Origin: Gammaproteobacteria bacterium
GTDB taxonomy: Bacteria > Pseudomonadota > Gammaproteobacteria > Eutrophobiales > Eutrophobiaceae
Length of the DNA: 64,000 nt
NCBI GenBank assembly: GCA_026710545.1
Contig: JAPOQU010000015.1
Span: 1 to 64,000 of the forward strand
Reading direction: 5' to 3'
Below the pieces are notes generated by a model. That model saw only the letters and a program-made list of their open reading frames with translations, searched no databases and was not told where the DNA came from. Numbering within the stretch: the first letter of the stretch is position 1; each line of letters opens with the position of its first letter. Shown in pieces: positions 8,557-18,188 of this stretch. The position numbers and the translations under genes were made by a program.

Positions 8557-9799
8557 TGTTAGCTAACATAGTCAACCCATAATAGACGACGGTTGCCGTC
8601 ATGATTGAATCCAGGCTTGCGATTCCTGAAATGGAAAACCGTTCTGCCTCCGCCAGGTAGCCGACCAGTACGGCAATGCCCCAGGCGGTGAATGCGTTCA
8701 TGTTGATAGCGGGCTCTGCCACCGTTTTCTCTACATCAATCCCGCCGCGCCGGATAAGGATGACATCCAGGACATAGATGCTGGCGATAGGCGGGACGGT
8801 CACACCCAGCAATACCAGGAAAGGAATCAGGTAATCGTCGGAATACATGAATGCGAGAGCGGTTCCTGCAATTCCTATGGCCAGGATTATCTGCCAGAGG
8901 CGCGCGCGGGTAAAGATGGTCGACAAAGACAGGCCCGATGAGTACAGGCACAGCACGTTGCTGCACCATGAGCTGAGCAGCAACAGGAAAAAGGCGGGGA
9001 CACCGATCCCCAGCGCAACCATTATCCTGATCAGGTTCGATACCCCCGTGGCGACACTGGGGATGGCGGCGAGAAAAAAAACCAGCGCCTGGACTACCCA
9101 CAGGGCGATGAAGACCGCCCACATGGCATGGCGTACATTCTTCGCAAAACGGCTGTAGTCCGGCTGGATGACCACGCCGACGATGTATCCGCCCACGACC
9201 GACGATATCGCGGTGGAATAACTTAACGGCTGCGCGCCGGGGCTGCCCCGGTTCCATGAGGGGATATCATCCCAGGACAGCCAGGCGGCATAGGACAGGA
9301 ACACCAGCATGACCGGCACCAGGCATAATGCCAGTTTATCGATACCCTTGAACCCGGACAGGGTGACGCCGACCATCAGGGCCGAACCCGCGACGATATA
9401 CGCCCACAAGGGGACCCCGGGGCCGTACAGGTCCCGTATGACCAGGTCTGCTGCAGCGGCGAACACGTTGATGATGACCCCGTACCAGCCGACCAGGGTC
9501 AGCGCGATGATGAAATTTACGAATTTTCCGCCTGCGCTGCCGAACGCAAACCCGGTCAGCATGTAGGTCGAGTACCTGGTTCTCGTGCCCACGTAACTGG
9601 TCAGGGCGCCGAGGCTGCCCAGGATGAAGCAGCCGGCCAGGAACGCGATGGTTGCTCGTTCCAGTCCCAGGCTGCCGCCGACCCTGGCGGCCTGCAAAAA
9701 ACCGGGGATGCCGATGACGCCGCCGACGATAATCATGCCGATGTGAATGCCGCTGTAGGTCTTGTCCCGCGGCACCTGTTCCCGGGAAAAATCATCCAT
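8543..9799 (-). CDS. NCS1-family permease (hydantoin/allantoin/cytosine type)
   Basis: A polytopic inner-membrane protein of about 418 residues with roughly twelve hydrophobic segments. The N-terminal TYSGIHIGMIIVGGVIG, LVGWYGVIINVF and QPDYSRFAKN stretches are characteristic of the nucleobase-cation-symport-1 family (CodB, Mhp1). Mhp1-type members import 5-substituted hydantoins with sodium. Start chosen at ATG 9799 (MDDFSREQVP...), a normal NCS1 N-terminus; a GTG at 9832 would overlap operator site 2. No clear Shine-Dalgarno is seen, and the candidate promoter places the transcript start close to this ATG. The family is firm; the substrate is inferred from neighbours. Confidence 0.88.
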   Translation of the reverse strand: MDDFSREQVPRDKTYSGIHIGMIIVGGVIGIPGFLQAARVGGSLGLERATIAFLAGCFILGSLGALTSYVGTRTRYSTYMLTGFAFGSAGGKFVNFIIALTLVGWYGVIINVFAAAADLVIRDLYGPGVPLWAYIVAGSALMVGVTLSGFKGIDKLALCLVPVMLVFLSYAAWLSWDDIPSWNRGSPGAQPLSYSTAISSVVGGYIVGVVIQPDYSRFAKNVRHAMWAVFIALWVVQALVFFLAAIPSVATGVSNLIRIMVALGIGVPAFFLLLLSSWCSNVLCLYSSGLSLSTIFTRARLWQIILAIGIAGTALAFMYSDDYLIPFLVLLGVTVPPIASIYVLDVILIRRGGIDVEKTVAEPAINMNAFTAWGIAVLVGYLAEAERFSISGIASLDSIMTATVVYYGLTMLANRGRI

Positions 9800-9831
9800 G
9801 TCATAGTATGTGCAGGCAGTTACGCACGCCA

Positions 9832-9855
9832 CAAGCTACCCTAACGAGTGGCTTG
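9832..9855. promoter_or_regulatory. LuxR-type operator site 2 (divergent permease / hyuA' promoters)
   Basis: The core CTACCCTAACGAGTGG (9836-9851) is extended by CAAG and CTTG flanks into a 24-bp imperfect palindrome. Rightward, TTGACT (9853-9858), 16 bp and AATAAT (9875-9880) form a promoter with the site abutting the -35. Leftward, TTGTGG (9834-9829), 18 bp and CATACT can serve the permease. One site could thus activate both directions. Confidence 0.65.
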
Positions 9856-9931
9856 ACTTCGATCTTCACTGACCAATAATCACGGGTGACCGCAAGTCCG
9901 AAATAATGAAAGCTGAAACAGGTGTAATACA

Positions 9932-11580
9932 GTGAGGAGAATCAGGGTAGCCACGGACGTGGGAGGCACCTTTACCGATCTGGTCTATTACGAGATCGAC
10001 GGGGAGTCCGGCGCCATGGAGTCTTTCCGGACCGAAAAGGCGCACACCACCCCCCCGGACTTTGAAAAAGGCGTCCTGGATACACTCGACAAGGCCGGCC
10101 TGGATTATGCCGCCATCGATTTCTTTGCCCACGGCACCACCGTGGTTATCAATGCCCTGACCGAGCGCAAGGGCGCCAGGACCGGGCTGATAACAACGCA
10201 CGGGTTTCGCGACGTGCTGGAGATTGCCCGGGGCAACCGGCCGGATTTCTTCAACCTGCGTTACCGGAAACCGGAACCGTTTGTTCCGCGCTACCTGCGG
10301 CGGGAAATCAGGGAACGCATGTCCTGCAAGGGAGAGGTCCTGGCCGAGCTCCGGCTGGACGACCTGGCGCCGATCATCGAAGACTTCAGGGCGGCAGGCG
10401 TCGAAGCAGTGGCGATCTGCCTGCTGCACTCCTATGCCAATCCCAGCCATGAGAAGGCGGTCCTGGACAGGGTCCGGGCGTTATGGCCGGAGGTTGCAAG
10501 CGTCGCTTCCCACCAGTTGTCACAGGAGTGGCGCGAGTACGAGCGCAGCAGCACGGCCGTGCTGTGCGCATACGTAAGGCCCAGCGCAGGGAAATACCTG
10601 GCGGGTATGGAGGATGCCCTTGAAACAAGAGGGTTCCCGGGTTCGTTCTACGTCATGCAGTCAAACGGCGGCATCGATACGGTAAAAGCGGTCAGGGAGA
10701 CCCCTATCACAATCGTCGAGTCAGGGCCGGCAAGCGGCGTGCTGGGTGCGGCCTCCCTGGGCAGGCTGCTCGGGCTGGAAAATATCATCGCCTTCGACGT
10801 GGGCGGCACAACCGCCAAATGCTCACTGCTTGACCGTGGCAGGGTCGCGACGACAAACCGTTACGTGGTGGAGCGCAGTGACGTTTCCAGCGGTTACCCC
10901 ATCATGACCCCGGTCGTCGATATCGTCGAGATCGGCAACGGCGGCGGCTCCATCGGCTGGGTCGATGAACATGCCAGGATGCATGTCGGACCCCGGAGCG
11001 CGGGAGCGCTGCCCGGGCCGGTAGCCTATAACCGGGGCGGGACGGAACCGACCACGACCGATGCCAACCTGCTGCTGGCGCGCATAAACCCCCGCTACTT
11101 TACCGGCGGCAGCATCGAACCCGATATGGATGCAGTACGCGCGGCGCTATGAGATACGAGGGGCAGGAGCATACCATAAGCGTGCATCTGCCGGCCGGTG
11201 ACTTCGGCGCCGCGGAAATCAGTGAACTGATCGGCCGTTTCAAAGACGCCTACGAACGTGAATACACTTACCGGTTGGATAACGCGGTGGAAATAGTCAG
11301 TTACAACCTGATCGCCTATGCAGCCATAGACCGTCCTGAACTCGCAAAGCTTCCCGGGGGCGGCAATACTGCCGATGCCGTCAAGGGCAGGCGCACCGTT
11401 GATTTTGACGAACAGGGCCTGCGCGAGGCAACAATCTATGACAGGGAAAAATTGCCCGCCGGCGCCGACTTGAGCGGCCCGGCCGTCATCGAAGAGGTGG
11501 GTAGTACAACGGTGGTATTCCCGGGCCAGTCTGTTCTCACGGACGAATGCTGTTTGCCGCGCAATACCCGGCGGCCATGA
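9932..11580 (+). pseudogene. hyuA' : broken copy of hydantoinase/oxoprolinase subunit A
   Basis: GTG 9932 opens a HyuA-type protein with the actin-like ATPase start VATDVGGTFTDLVYY. It follows the intact paralogue at 11828-13942 closely up to MDAVRAAL, then stops at TGA 11150-11152. The C-terminal part resumes in another frame at ATG 11149 with MRYEGQEHTISV and runs to 11580. By comparison with the intact gene, about 140 codons (intact residues ~415-557) are missing and the junction is frameshifted. Stop and start overlap as ATGA, so both halves might still be translated, but the central region is absent. Most likely non-functional. Confidence 0.85.
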
Positions 11581-11813
11581 GCGTTTACTATGAAGTCGGC
11601 ATCATGCTGTTCGACCTGCTCTGGAAGGCGCTCGCCCCTGCGTTGGGCGACTCCCTGCCGGCAGGGCATTATGCGTCCATCTGCGGCACCTTTATCGGCG
11701 GGCCCCATCCCGAAACCGGCAAGCCGCACCGCAGATCGCGAGATAAAATCCTCGAAAATCTGAAAAAGGGCTATATCTCCGCCGAACGTGCGCGTAAAGT
11801 CTACGGAACATAA
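11577..11813 (+). pseudogene. hyuB' : remnant of hydantoinase/oxoprolinase subunit B
   Basis: The reading frame from ATG 11577 (overlapping the hyuA' stop) gives VYYEVGIMLFDLLWKALAP...LPAGHYASICGTFIGGPHPETG, matching intact HyuB around residues 315-370. It then jumps to KILENLKKGYISAERARKVY, matching the HyuB C-terminus. The first ~300 residues and an internal block of about 165 residues are gone. The order A'-B' with overlapping codons shows that this was a second hyuAB operon copy, now collapsed to about 1.9 kb. Confidence 0.8.
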
Positions 11814-11827
11814 AGTACCGTTGCAGG

Positions 11828-13942
11828 TTAAGCCGGCGGCTCACAAGTCCTGCCGGCGTGGTAATTGCCGTAGCTGTCGACAGTAACCGAGTAATCCGGC
11901 GGAACCACCATACTGACCGACGCTTCCTGGACAACGGCCGGCCCGTCGAACGTCATACCCGGTTCCAGTCGCAGACCGTCATAAATGGCGGCCTCGTGAA
12001 TTCCATGCGGGTCAAAATCCACTGTGCGCACGCGCAGGATCGCAGCTTCCGGTGTTATCCCGGTTTGAGGTTTTTCCGGCAGGCCGGGTTTGTCCACCGC
12101 CACATTTGCCACCAGGTGCAGGTTCACAACCTGAAGCTCTGCGCCGAGCCGGTAGGTATAGAGTTTCTCATGGGCGGCGTGGAACCGTTTGGCGGCAAGC
12201 GCCAGGTCTGCACTGCCGCCGGCAAAGGGAAACAAAATCTTGACCGTGTGCTCCTGGCCGCGATAACGCATATCGGCATGGTGCTCGAATACCACCTCAT
12301 GCTTGTCCGGACTGAGGCCCTCGGCAGCATAATCCTTGTACGCCCGGTCTGCCAAGGTATGAAAAGCGTTTGCCAGGCTACCTGCGTTGCCCGGCTCCAG
12401 CGCCATGGGACAGGTTTGCAGGTAATCGCGGCGCAGGTCTGTAAGCAGCATCCCCCAGGCGGAAAAAACGGCGGAATTAACCGGCACGATAACCCGGCGC
12501 ACCTGCAATTCTTCCGCCAGGGCCAGGACGTGCAGCGCGCCGCCGCCGCCAAAGGCAACCAGGGTGAAATCGCGCGGGTCATAGCCTTTATTGGTGGACA
12601 CCAGCCTGAGGGCATTGGTCATATTGGCATTGGCGATCCTGACAATGCCCCTGGCCAGTTCTTCCCGGGACAATTTCAGCCTGTCCTGTAACGGTTTGAA
12701 AGCGGCTTTTACCGCGTTCCAGTCCGGTTGCACGGTTCCGCCCACAAAGCCGTGCGGGTCAATCCTCCCCAACACCAGGTTGGCGTCCGTTGTCGTCACC
12801 CTGGCGCCCCCCTTGCCGTAAGCCGCCGGTCCCGGCAGCGCGCCTGCGGACTGCGGTCCCACATGCAGCCTGTTGCCCGCGTCAATCCAGGCTATGGAAC
12901 CGCCGCCGTTGCCGATCTCGACGAGCTCGGTAACCGGGGTCTGGATTGGATAGCCGGGGTTTTTCCGGTCCCGGTCGATATGGTATTCCGTTGTGATCCT
13001 GATCTCGCCGTTTTCAACCAGGGCGCATTTCGCCGTGGTGCCGCCGATATCCAGGACGATCAGGTTTTCTTCGCCGATATCCCTGCCGAGACTGGCCGCC
13101 GCGAAAATACCGCTGGCGGGGCCGGACTCTACCATCGCGATCGGGTTGGACCTGGCGGCATCCGTTGTTGCTATGCCGCCGTTCGACTGCATCATGTAAG
13201 GCTTTCCGGTGAAACCGCCCGCAAGCAGATGCTGTTCCAGGGACTCGATATATTTTTTGGCGAGGGGATGGACAAACGCTGCGAGCACCGTGGTGCTGGT
13301 GCGTTCGTATTCCCGCCATTCCCGGCTGATGTCGTGGGATGCCAGCACGGATACGTCCGGCCACAGTGTCTTGATCCGCGCCACAGCCTGCATCTCGTTT
13401 TCCGGGTTGATGTACGAATGGAGAAAACAGACGGCTATGGCCTGCACGCCTTCTGCCTTGAAGAAGTCCAGCAGCGCCGGCAGCGGCTCAAGGCATACTG
13501 CTGTTTGCACCTCTCCCTTGTGGTTGACGCGTTCGTCGAGTTCAGCCCTGAGATAACGGTCGACAAAAGGCGCGGGTTTCCTGAAATTGAAGTTGAACAG
13601 GTCAGGCCGGTTGCCGCGGGCTATTTCCAGGACGTCACGAAACCCCTTGGTGGTGATCAGCGCGGTCTTGACGCCTTTTTTTTCCGTCAGGGCGTTGATG
13701 ACCAGGGTGGAGCCGTGCGCGAAGAAATCAAGATCGGCAGGGGATATCCCCGCCTGCTCCAGCGAGGCCATCACACCGGTCTCGAAATCGGGCGGCGTGG
13801 TATCGGTTTTTACGGAGTGTACCGCGCCACCAGCGCCGGTCCCGCCGTCAACCCGGTAATATACGAGATCGGTAAAAGTCCCGCCTACGTCACTGGCCGC
13901 CCTGTACCTGCCCCGGTTAGAAGTCGTAACGGTACTCGACAC
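11828..13942 (-). CDS. hyuA: Hydantoinase/oxoprolinase-family subunit A (HyuA-type)
   Basis: A 704-residue protein of full family length. The N-terminal SDVGGTFTDLVYY is the phosphate-binding loop of the actin-like ATPase fold, followed by DFFAHGSTLVINALTE, SREWREYERTST, the LDIGGTTAKCAL second ATP loop and FGGGGALH. HyuA works with HyuB to open lactam or hydantoin rings with ATP hydrolysis (N-methylhydantoinase, 5-oxoprolinase). Start is GTG 13942, with AGGA 7 nt upstream, overlapping the end of the receptor gene by 26 bp, so it is translated from the same message. The exact ring substrate is not shown. Confidence 0.9.
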   Translation of the reverse strand: MSSTVTTSNRGRYRAASDVGGTFTDLVYYRVDGGTGAGGAVHSVKTDTTPPDFETGVMASLEQAGISPADLDFFAHGSTLVINALTEKKGVKTALITTKGFRDVLEIARGNRPDLFNFNFRKPAPFVDRYLRAELDERVNHKGEVQTAVCLEPLPALLDFFKAEGVQAIAVCFLHSYINPENEMQAVARIKTLWPDVSVLASHDISREWREYERTSTTVLAAFVHPLAKKYIESLEQHLLAGGFTGKPYMMQSNGGIATTDAARSNPIAMVESGPASGIFAAASLGRDIGEENLIVLDIGGTTAKCALVENGEIRITTEYHIDRDRKNPGYPIQTPVTELVEIGNGGGSIAWIDAGNRLHVGPQSAGALPGPAAYGKGGARVTTTDANLVLGRIDPHGFVGGTVQPDWNAVKAAFKPLQDRLKLSREELARGIVRIANANMTNALRLVSTNKGYDPRDFTLVAFGGGGALHVLALAEELQVRRVIVPVNSAVFSAWGMLLTDLRRDYLQTCPMALEPGNAGSLANAFHTLADRAYKDYAAEGLSPDKHEVVFEHHADMRYRGQEHTVKILFPFAGGSADLALAAKRFHAAHEKLYTYRLGAELQVVNLHLVANVAVDKPGLPEKPQTGITPEAAILRVRTVDFDPHGIHEAAIYDGLRLEPGMTFDGPAVVQEASVSMVVPPDYSVTVDSYGNYHAGRTCEPPA

Positions 13943-16259
13943 GCCAGATCCTGGGGGGAGCCGGGTGCAGGAACAGCGGCGTCACCACTTCGGAGTTGTA
14001 CTCTTCATCCGTGAGGTTATTGATATAGGTCGCCAGCGTCCATTTTTCGCCCCTCACGCCGAAGCGCAGGTTGACCAGGTCCAGGGGCGATCTCGGATGT
14101 GTGTTTTCCGGAGTCCAGAACTGCTTGCCGCGACGCTCGTAGTCCACCCTGGCAAATAATGCGGCCCCGTCCAGCACGTTGAACTCTACCTGCGCGCCGG
14201 TGTTGAAGGTATAGTCGGCAATGTACGGCAACTCGTTGCCGACCGTCGCGGGTCTTTCCTCGTACCCGGTGATCTCGCTGTCTGTCTGGCCGTAGGCCGC
14301 ATACACGTCGATGTTGTCTGAGACCCGCCAGACGCCCTCTATTTCAAAGCCATCCAGTTCCCCTTCATCGATGTCCTCGAACACCTGTACGAAGGCCAGG
14401 CCGTCAAACGGGAAATACTGGGTGTTGTCGACCGTGGAATTGAAGTAGGCCAGGTTCAGCCGGAACGGCCCGTAGGTCATTTTTGCGCCCAGTTCCCAGG
14501 CGGTGTTCTCTTCCTGTTCTATGAACTCCTTTGCCGTGGCGCTGATCACCCCGATGCCGGGGTAATTGAACTGGCCGGCTCGGTAACCGATGCCCCAGCT
14601 GCCGTAGAGGTTGATATTGTCCGTGACCCCGTAGCGCAGGGTAATCTTGGGCTGGAACTTGCTGTAAGTCTGTTTGTTCACCTCGGTTGAGCGCTGGGTG
14701 TACATCAGCAGTTCGTCAAATGTCGAATAAGCGCCGCAGTTGGCTGCCGGCATGGGGTTGGCTATAAGCGGCTGTCCAAAAAAGTCGGTGGCGTCGCAGC
14801 CCAGCGCGCTGTATGGCTGGTTCACCCCGGATTCATCAGCCTGCCGGTATACCCGCCCGGCGGTATTATAGGGGTTCACGTTCTGTTCCCGGGTCTCCTC
14901 GTCATAGCGGGCCGCCAGGGACAGGGTCAGGCGCTCCATCACGTCCCAGTCGATGCTGCCGAACACCGCCCAGGCATAACTGTCTTCCAGGAAGGAAAGG
15001 AAATCGCCCGGGGCCACCCCGCTGGGATTGGTGCTGTCTTCGAACGCGGGAACGACCGTAGGACGCAGGATACCCAGTCCCTTGTCCTCACCCGTTACGG
15101 TGGTGCGCAGCCGGTCCCAGGACAGGTAATAGGCGCCCGCCTGCCAGCGCAGGGAACTGTCCTGCCTCGAAGTCAGGCGCAATTCCTGGCTCCAGCCGTC
15201 AACGTCCACGAAGGTGTGCTGGGTGCCGTCCAGGACCGACAGGTAAGGCCCCTGGTCGGCAACCGACGAAGTTTCCAGTTCGTCATAGGTGGTTACGGAC
15301 TTGAAATCGGCAAAACCCAGGTCGTAGTTCAGCTTGACGGAAAAGCCGACGGTCTCGCGGCGGCCGCGGTCTGGATTGTTCGCCACGTAGGGAAGACCGG
15401 TAAGATCGGCGCCTTTTGCATTGATTTCATCCGTTGTCACGCCCAGTTCGGCCGCGGTGCCGACAAAAAATCCGAATACCTCGAAGTTTGCCGCGCCGGG
15501 CCAGTGGAAGCCGATGCCCTTGCCCTTGTGCTTGGAATACTGCGCCTTGAAATCCACATCAAGGTTATCCGTGGGCGTCCAGGTGATGCGTCCGCGCAGG
15601 GTCCGGTCGTTGTAAGGGTCCGTCTCATCGTCCAGGGTGACGTTCCTGAAATAGCCGTCCCGCTCCAGCATGCGTCCGGACAGGCGCACTGCCAGCGTAT
15701 CCGTAATCGGGCCGCTGAACGACCCTTCTATGGCAACCTCGTCCGCCTCGCCGTAACTCGCCTTGATGTGTCCTTCAGGCTCCTCACCGGGGGCTTTGGT
15801 GGTGATGATGATGGCGCCGTTGGAGGCATTGCGGCCGTACAGCGCGCCTTGCGGGCCCTTCACCACTTCTATCTGTTCGGTGTCGAACACCTGGCCGATA
15901 AACTGGCGGGCATTGACTACCAGTACGTCATCCACCACGACGGCAACCGGCAACTCGCCGTTGCGCACCCGGCTCAGGCCGCGCACCGTGAGAAACGATG
16001 TACCGATGGTCTGCGATTCGGCCAGGGTAACGTTGGGGGTAAGCTGGATAAAATCGGCCGTCTGGGTGATGCCCGCCTCTTCGATCTGTTCTGCGGTAAA
16101 CGCGCTCACCGTGATCGGGGCATCCTGGATGTTCTCCCTGACCTTGCGGGCGGTAACGATGATTTCCTCGAGCACAGCCTGGGCGGATGCAGTTTGCCAC
16201 AGTCCCGTTAATGCCATGAATGAAATGCCGAATACGATTGACGTTTTGTAATTCTTCAT
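13917..16259 (-). CDS. TonB-dependent outer-membrane receptor
   Basis: A 780-residue receptor. It has a signal peptide (MKNYKTSIVFG... to ASAQA, about 26 residues), then the plug domain (EEIIVTARKVRENIQDAPITV, VRGLSRVRNG, VVKGPQGALYGRNASNG) and a long beta barrel ending in the aromatic EYRYDF. Start chosen at ATG 16259 with AGGGGAA upstream rather than the far in-frame codon at 16322. It lies between hyuB and hyuA on the same strand, overlapping hyuA, so the receptor is built into the ring-opening operon and presumably imports its substrate or a larger precursor across the outer membrane. Substrate unknown. Confidence 0.92.
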   Translation of the reverse strand: MKNYKTSIVFGISFMALTGLWQTASAQAVLEEIIVTARKVRENIQDAPITVSAFTAEQIEEAGITQTADFIQLTPNVTLAESQTIGTSFLTVRGLSRVRNGELPVAVVVDDVLVVNARQFIGQVFDTEQIEVVKGPQGALYGRNASNGAIIITTKAPGEEPEGHIKASYGEADEVAIEGSFSGPITDTLAVRLSGRMLERDGYFRNVTLDDETDPYNDRTLRGRITWTPTDNLDVDFKAQYSKHKGKGIGFHWPGAANFEVFGFFVGTAAELGVTTDEINAKGADLTGLPYVANNPDRGRRETVGFSVKLNYDLGFADFKSVTTYDELETSSVADQGPYLSVLDGTQHTFVDVDGWSQELRLTSRQDSSLRWQAGAYYLSWDRLRTTVTGEDKGLGILRPTVVPAFEDSTNPSGVAPGDFLSFLEDSYAWAVFGSIDWDVMERLTLSLAARYDEETREQNVNPYNTAGRVYRQADESGVNQPYSALGCDATDFFGQPLIANPMPAANCGAYSTFDELLMYTQRSTEVNKQTYSKFQPKITLRYGVTDNINLYGSWGIGYRAGQFNYPGIGVISATAKEFIEQEENTAWELGAKMTYGPFRLNLAYFNSTVDNTQYFPFDGLAFVQVFEDIDEGELDGFEIEGVWRVSDNIDVYAAYGQTDSEITGYEERPATVGNELPYIADYTFNTGAQVEFNVLDGAALFARVDYERRGKQFWTPENTHPRSPLDLVNLRFGVRGEKWTLATYINNLTDEEYNSEVVTPLFLHPAPPRIWRVEYRYDF

Positions 16260-16376
16260 AAGAATTCCCCTAAAGTGAGCATCAACAGAGCCACGATAGA
16301 CCACGAGAGGACACTGCTTCAATTACGCAAAAGAGTAGTTCATTACCTTTCCGGGTATCTCTGCCGGCACTTTTTG

Positions 16377-16392
16377 CTACCCGTTCAGGTAG
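16377..16392. promoter_or_regulatory. LuxR-type operator site 3 (upstream of the TonB receptor)
   Basis: CTACCCGTTCAGGTAG, a near-perfect member of the palindrome family, overlaps the last codons of hyuB. It is 118 bp before the receptor start. Unlike sites 1, 2, 4 and 5, no promoter with the standard 1-6-16 spacing follows it, so it may be a weaker or differently used site. Confidence 0.5.
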
Positions 16393-18073
16393 GCTCATGT
16401 CCGCCTGCCTGTGGATAATAGCGGACAGCCTGCTCCGGGGTGACATAACCGTTTTTCAGATCATTGTGAACATCATCCGCAGGGCGTTCCGCAGGATCGC
16501 CGAATCCGCCCCCTGACGCTGAATACAGCCGGGCTGTTTCATTCTTGCCCAGGGCGAGGGCAGTCGCCACGCTATGGCGTTCAACCTTGCCGTCGGTGCG
16601 CAGGACTTCGGCATAGTTAAGACTGCCTTCCCGGCCGCCTTGCAATCCCCAGGGCCGGGACCGGGTGCGTGAAAAGGCAACGGTCAAAAAAGCTTCTTCA
16701 CCTGTGACCCGGTAATCCAGGACCACACCCTTGCCTCCCCGGAATTTCCCTTCACCGCCCGGTTGTGTATGAAATGCGTATTGATCCACTTGCAGGCCGT
16801 AACGCGCCTCGGTCAACTCGACCGGAATGTTGAAGGTCTCTCCATTACCGCAGCAGAACATGCCGTTGATACCGTCCGCGTCGCACGCGGCGCCCCAGCC
16901 GCCCAGCAACGGTTCACCCATGATATAAAGCTCTCCCGTGTCCGGATGACGGCCGGAGATAAAGGTGCTGCCGACAGTACGCTTATGGCCGGCAGGGAGG
17001 TGGTTCGGCGCGACGGGCGCCAGCGCTTTCCATACCACGTCGATGGCGGCGATCAGCGACTCGAAATACAGGGACACCGGCGCCGGCGATTCCGCGGTAA
17101 GCAGGGTCCGGGGCGGGCAGATTATCTCCAGGGGACGGAACGCGCCGCCATTGGCGGGGATATCCGGATTGGTGACCGCCTTGAAGACACAGCGCACGCC
17201 GGTAAGCAATCCTGCGTAGGAGCAGTTGACCGGCCCGGGCGCCTGTGCCGCCGTTCCGGTAAAATCGGCAATGCAGCAGCCGTCTTTCAGGGTAACGGCA
17301 ACCTTGATGGTAAACGGTCCGTTGCCGAGTCCATCCTCTTCGATCACATCTTCCGCCGTATATACGCCTTCGGGCAGCTTGAGCAATTCCAGGCGCGTCA
17401 TTCGCTCGCCGTAGTCCAGCAGTTCCTCCATCGCGGCCAGTACCGTATCCAACCCGTACTTGCCGATCAGACTTTCCAGGCGGCGGGCGCCGACCCGCGC
17501 CGCGGCAACGCCCGCGTGCATGTCGCCCAGGGTATCATCCGGCAGGCGCACGTTTTCCCGGATCAGTTCGACCAGGGAGGTATTGAGATGCCCCGCTTCA
17601 TACAACTTCAGGAAGCGGAAATGCAGACCTTCCTGGAATATCTCGGTGGAACGGGTGGTCAGGCTGCCGGTATCCATCCCGCCGATCTCGGTCCAGTGGG
17701 CCTTGTTGACGGTGAACGCGACAATCCGGCCGTCATGAAATACCGGCAGTATCGTAACAACGTCAGGCAGGTGTGTGCCGCCGCCCCGGTATGGGCTGTT
17801 GGTCAGAATGATGTCACCGGGGTGCAGGCCGGCGCCGCCGTCATAATGTTCAAGCGCGCCCCTGACTGCGCTGTCGAGGGAACCGAGAAATGCCGTTACC
17901 CCGTTGCCCTGGGCCAGCAGGTTTCCCTGTGCGTCCGTGGCGCCCACGGCGTAATCCAGGGCCTCGTAAATGATCGGACTCATGGAAGTCCGGCGCAGCG
18001 CCTCGAACATCTCATCGCCGACCGCCTGCAGGGCATCCTGGATAATGCCGGAGGTAAACCTGTCAACCGCCAT
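16385..18073 (-). CDS. hyuB: Hydantoinase/oxoprolinase-family subunit B (HyuB-type)
   Basis: A 562-residue protein of normal HyuB length. Family stretches include ILTNSPYRGGGTHLPDV, FTVNKAHWTEIGGMD, YFESLIAAIDVVWKALAP, GSTFISGRHPDTGE and the glycine-rich ASGGGFGDP near the C-terminus. HyuB is the partner that carries the ring-cleaving site with HyuA supplying ATPase activity. It is the first gene of a leftward series hyuB - receptor - hyuA, starting at ATG 18073. Operator site 4 lies 37 bp upstream with a TTGCGG-16-CTATTT promoter. Placing the two subunits around a receptor gene is unusual. Confidence 0.9.
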   Translation of the reverse strand: MAVDRFTSGIIQDALQAVGDEMFEALRRTSMSPIIYEALDYAVGATDAQGNLLAQGNGVTAFLGSLDSAVRGALEHYDGGAGLHPGDIILTNSPYRGGGTHLPDVVTILPVFHDGRIVAFTVNKAHWTEIGGMDTGSLTTRSTEIFQEGLHFRFLKLYEAGHLNTSLVELIRENVRLPDDTLGDMHAGVAAARVGARRLESLIGKYGLDTVLAAMEELLDYGERMTRLELLKLPEGVYTAEDVIEEDGLGNGPFTIKVAVTLKDGCCIADFTGTAAQAPGPVNCSYAGLLTGVRCVFKAVTNPDIPANGGAFRPLEIICPPRTLLTAESPAPVSLYFESLIAAIDVVWKALAPVAPNHLPAGHKRTVGSTFISGRHPDTGELYIMGEPLLGGWGAACDADGINGMFCCGNGETFNIPVELTEARYGLQVDQYAFHTQPGGEGKFRGGKGVVLDYRVTGEEAFLTVAFSRTRSRPWGLQGGREGSLNYAEVLRTDGKVERHSVATALALGKNETARLYSASGGGFGDPAERPADDVHNDLKNGYVTPEQAVRYYPQAGGHEPT

Positions 18074-18109
18074 AATTTGAAAATAGCGGACAGGCTCACT
18101 TGCCGCAAG

Positions 18110-18125
18110 CTACCCGCAGGAGTAG
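18110..18125. promoter_or_regulatory. LuxR-type operator site 4 (upstream of hyuB)
   Basis: CTACCCGCAGGAGTAG. Read leftward it becomes ...GGGTAGCTTGCGG, in which TTGCGG (18108-18103) is a -35 one base after the core, and CTATTT (18086-18081) is a -10 after 16 bp. The geometry is the same as at sites 1, 2 and 5. Confidence 0.65.
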
Positions 18126-18188
18126 GTTAAACGCGGGGATACATCGGTTCCTTGCAGCCGGGTACACCCACATCATCATGAAACACAG

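Noticed and set aside
9803..9811. ACATACTAT shared between the regulator and permease upstream regions as a second motif
   Set aside because: The distance to the palindrome differs by 7 bp between the two and the other sites lack it; it is probably just -10-like sequence.
12728..14014. A 428-codon open frame on the + strand
   Set aside because: Fully antisense to hyuA, without domain similarity or ribosome-binding site; a GC-skew shadow.
16325..16350. GAGTAG...TTACC as a sixth LuxR-type site near the TonB receptor
   Set aside because: Only one half resembles the core and the centre spacing is wrong.
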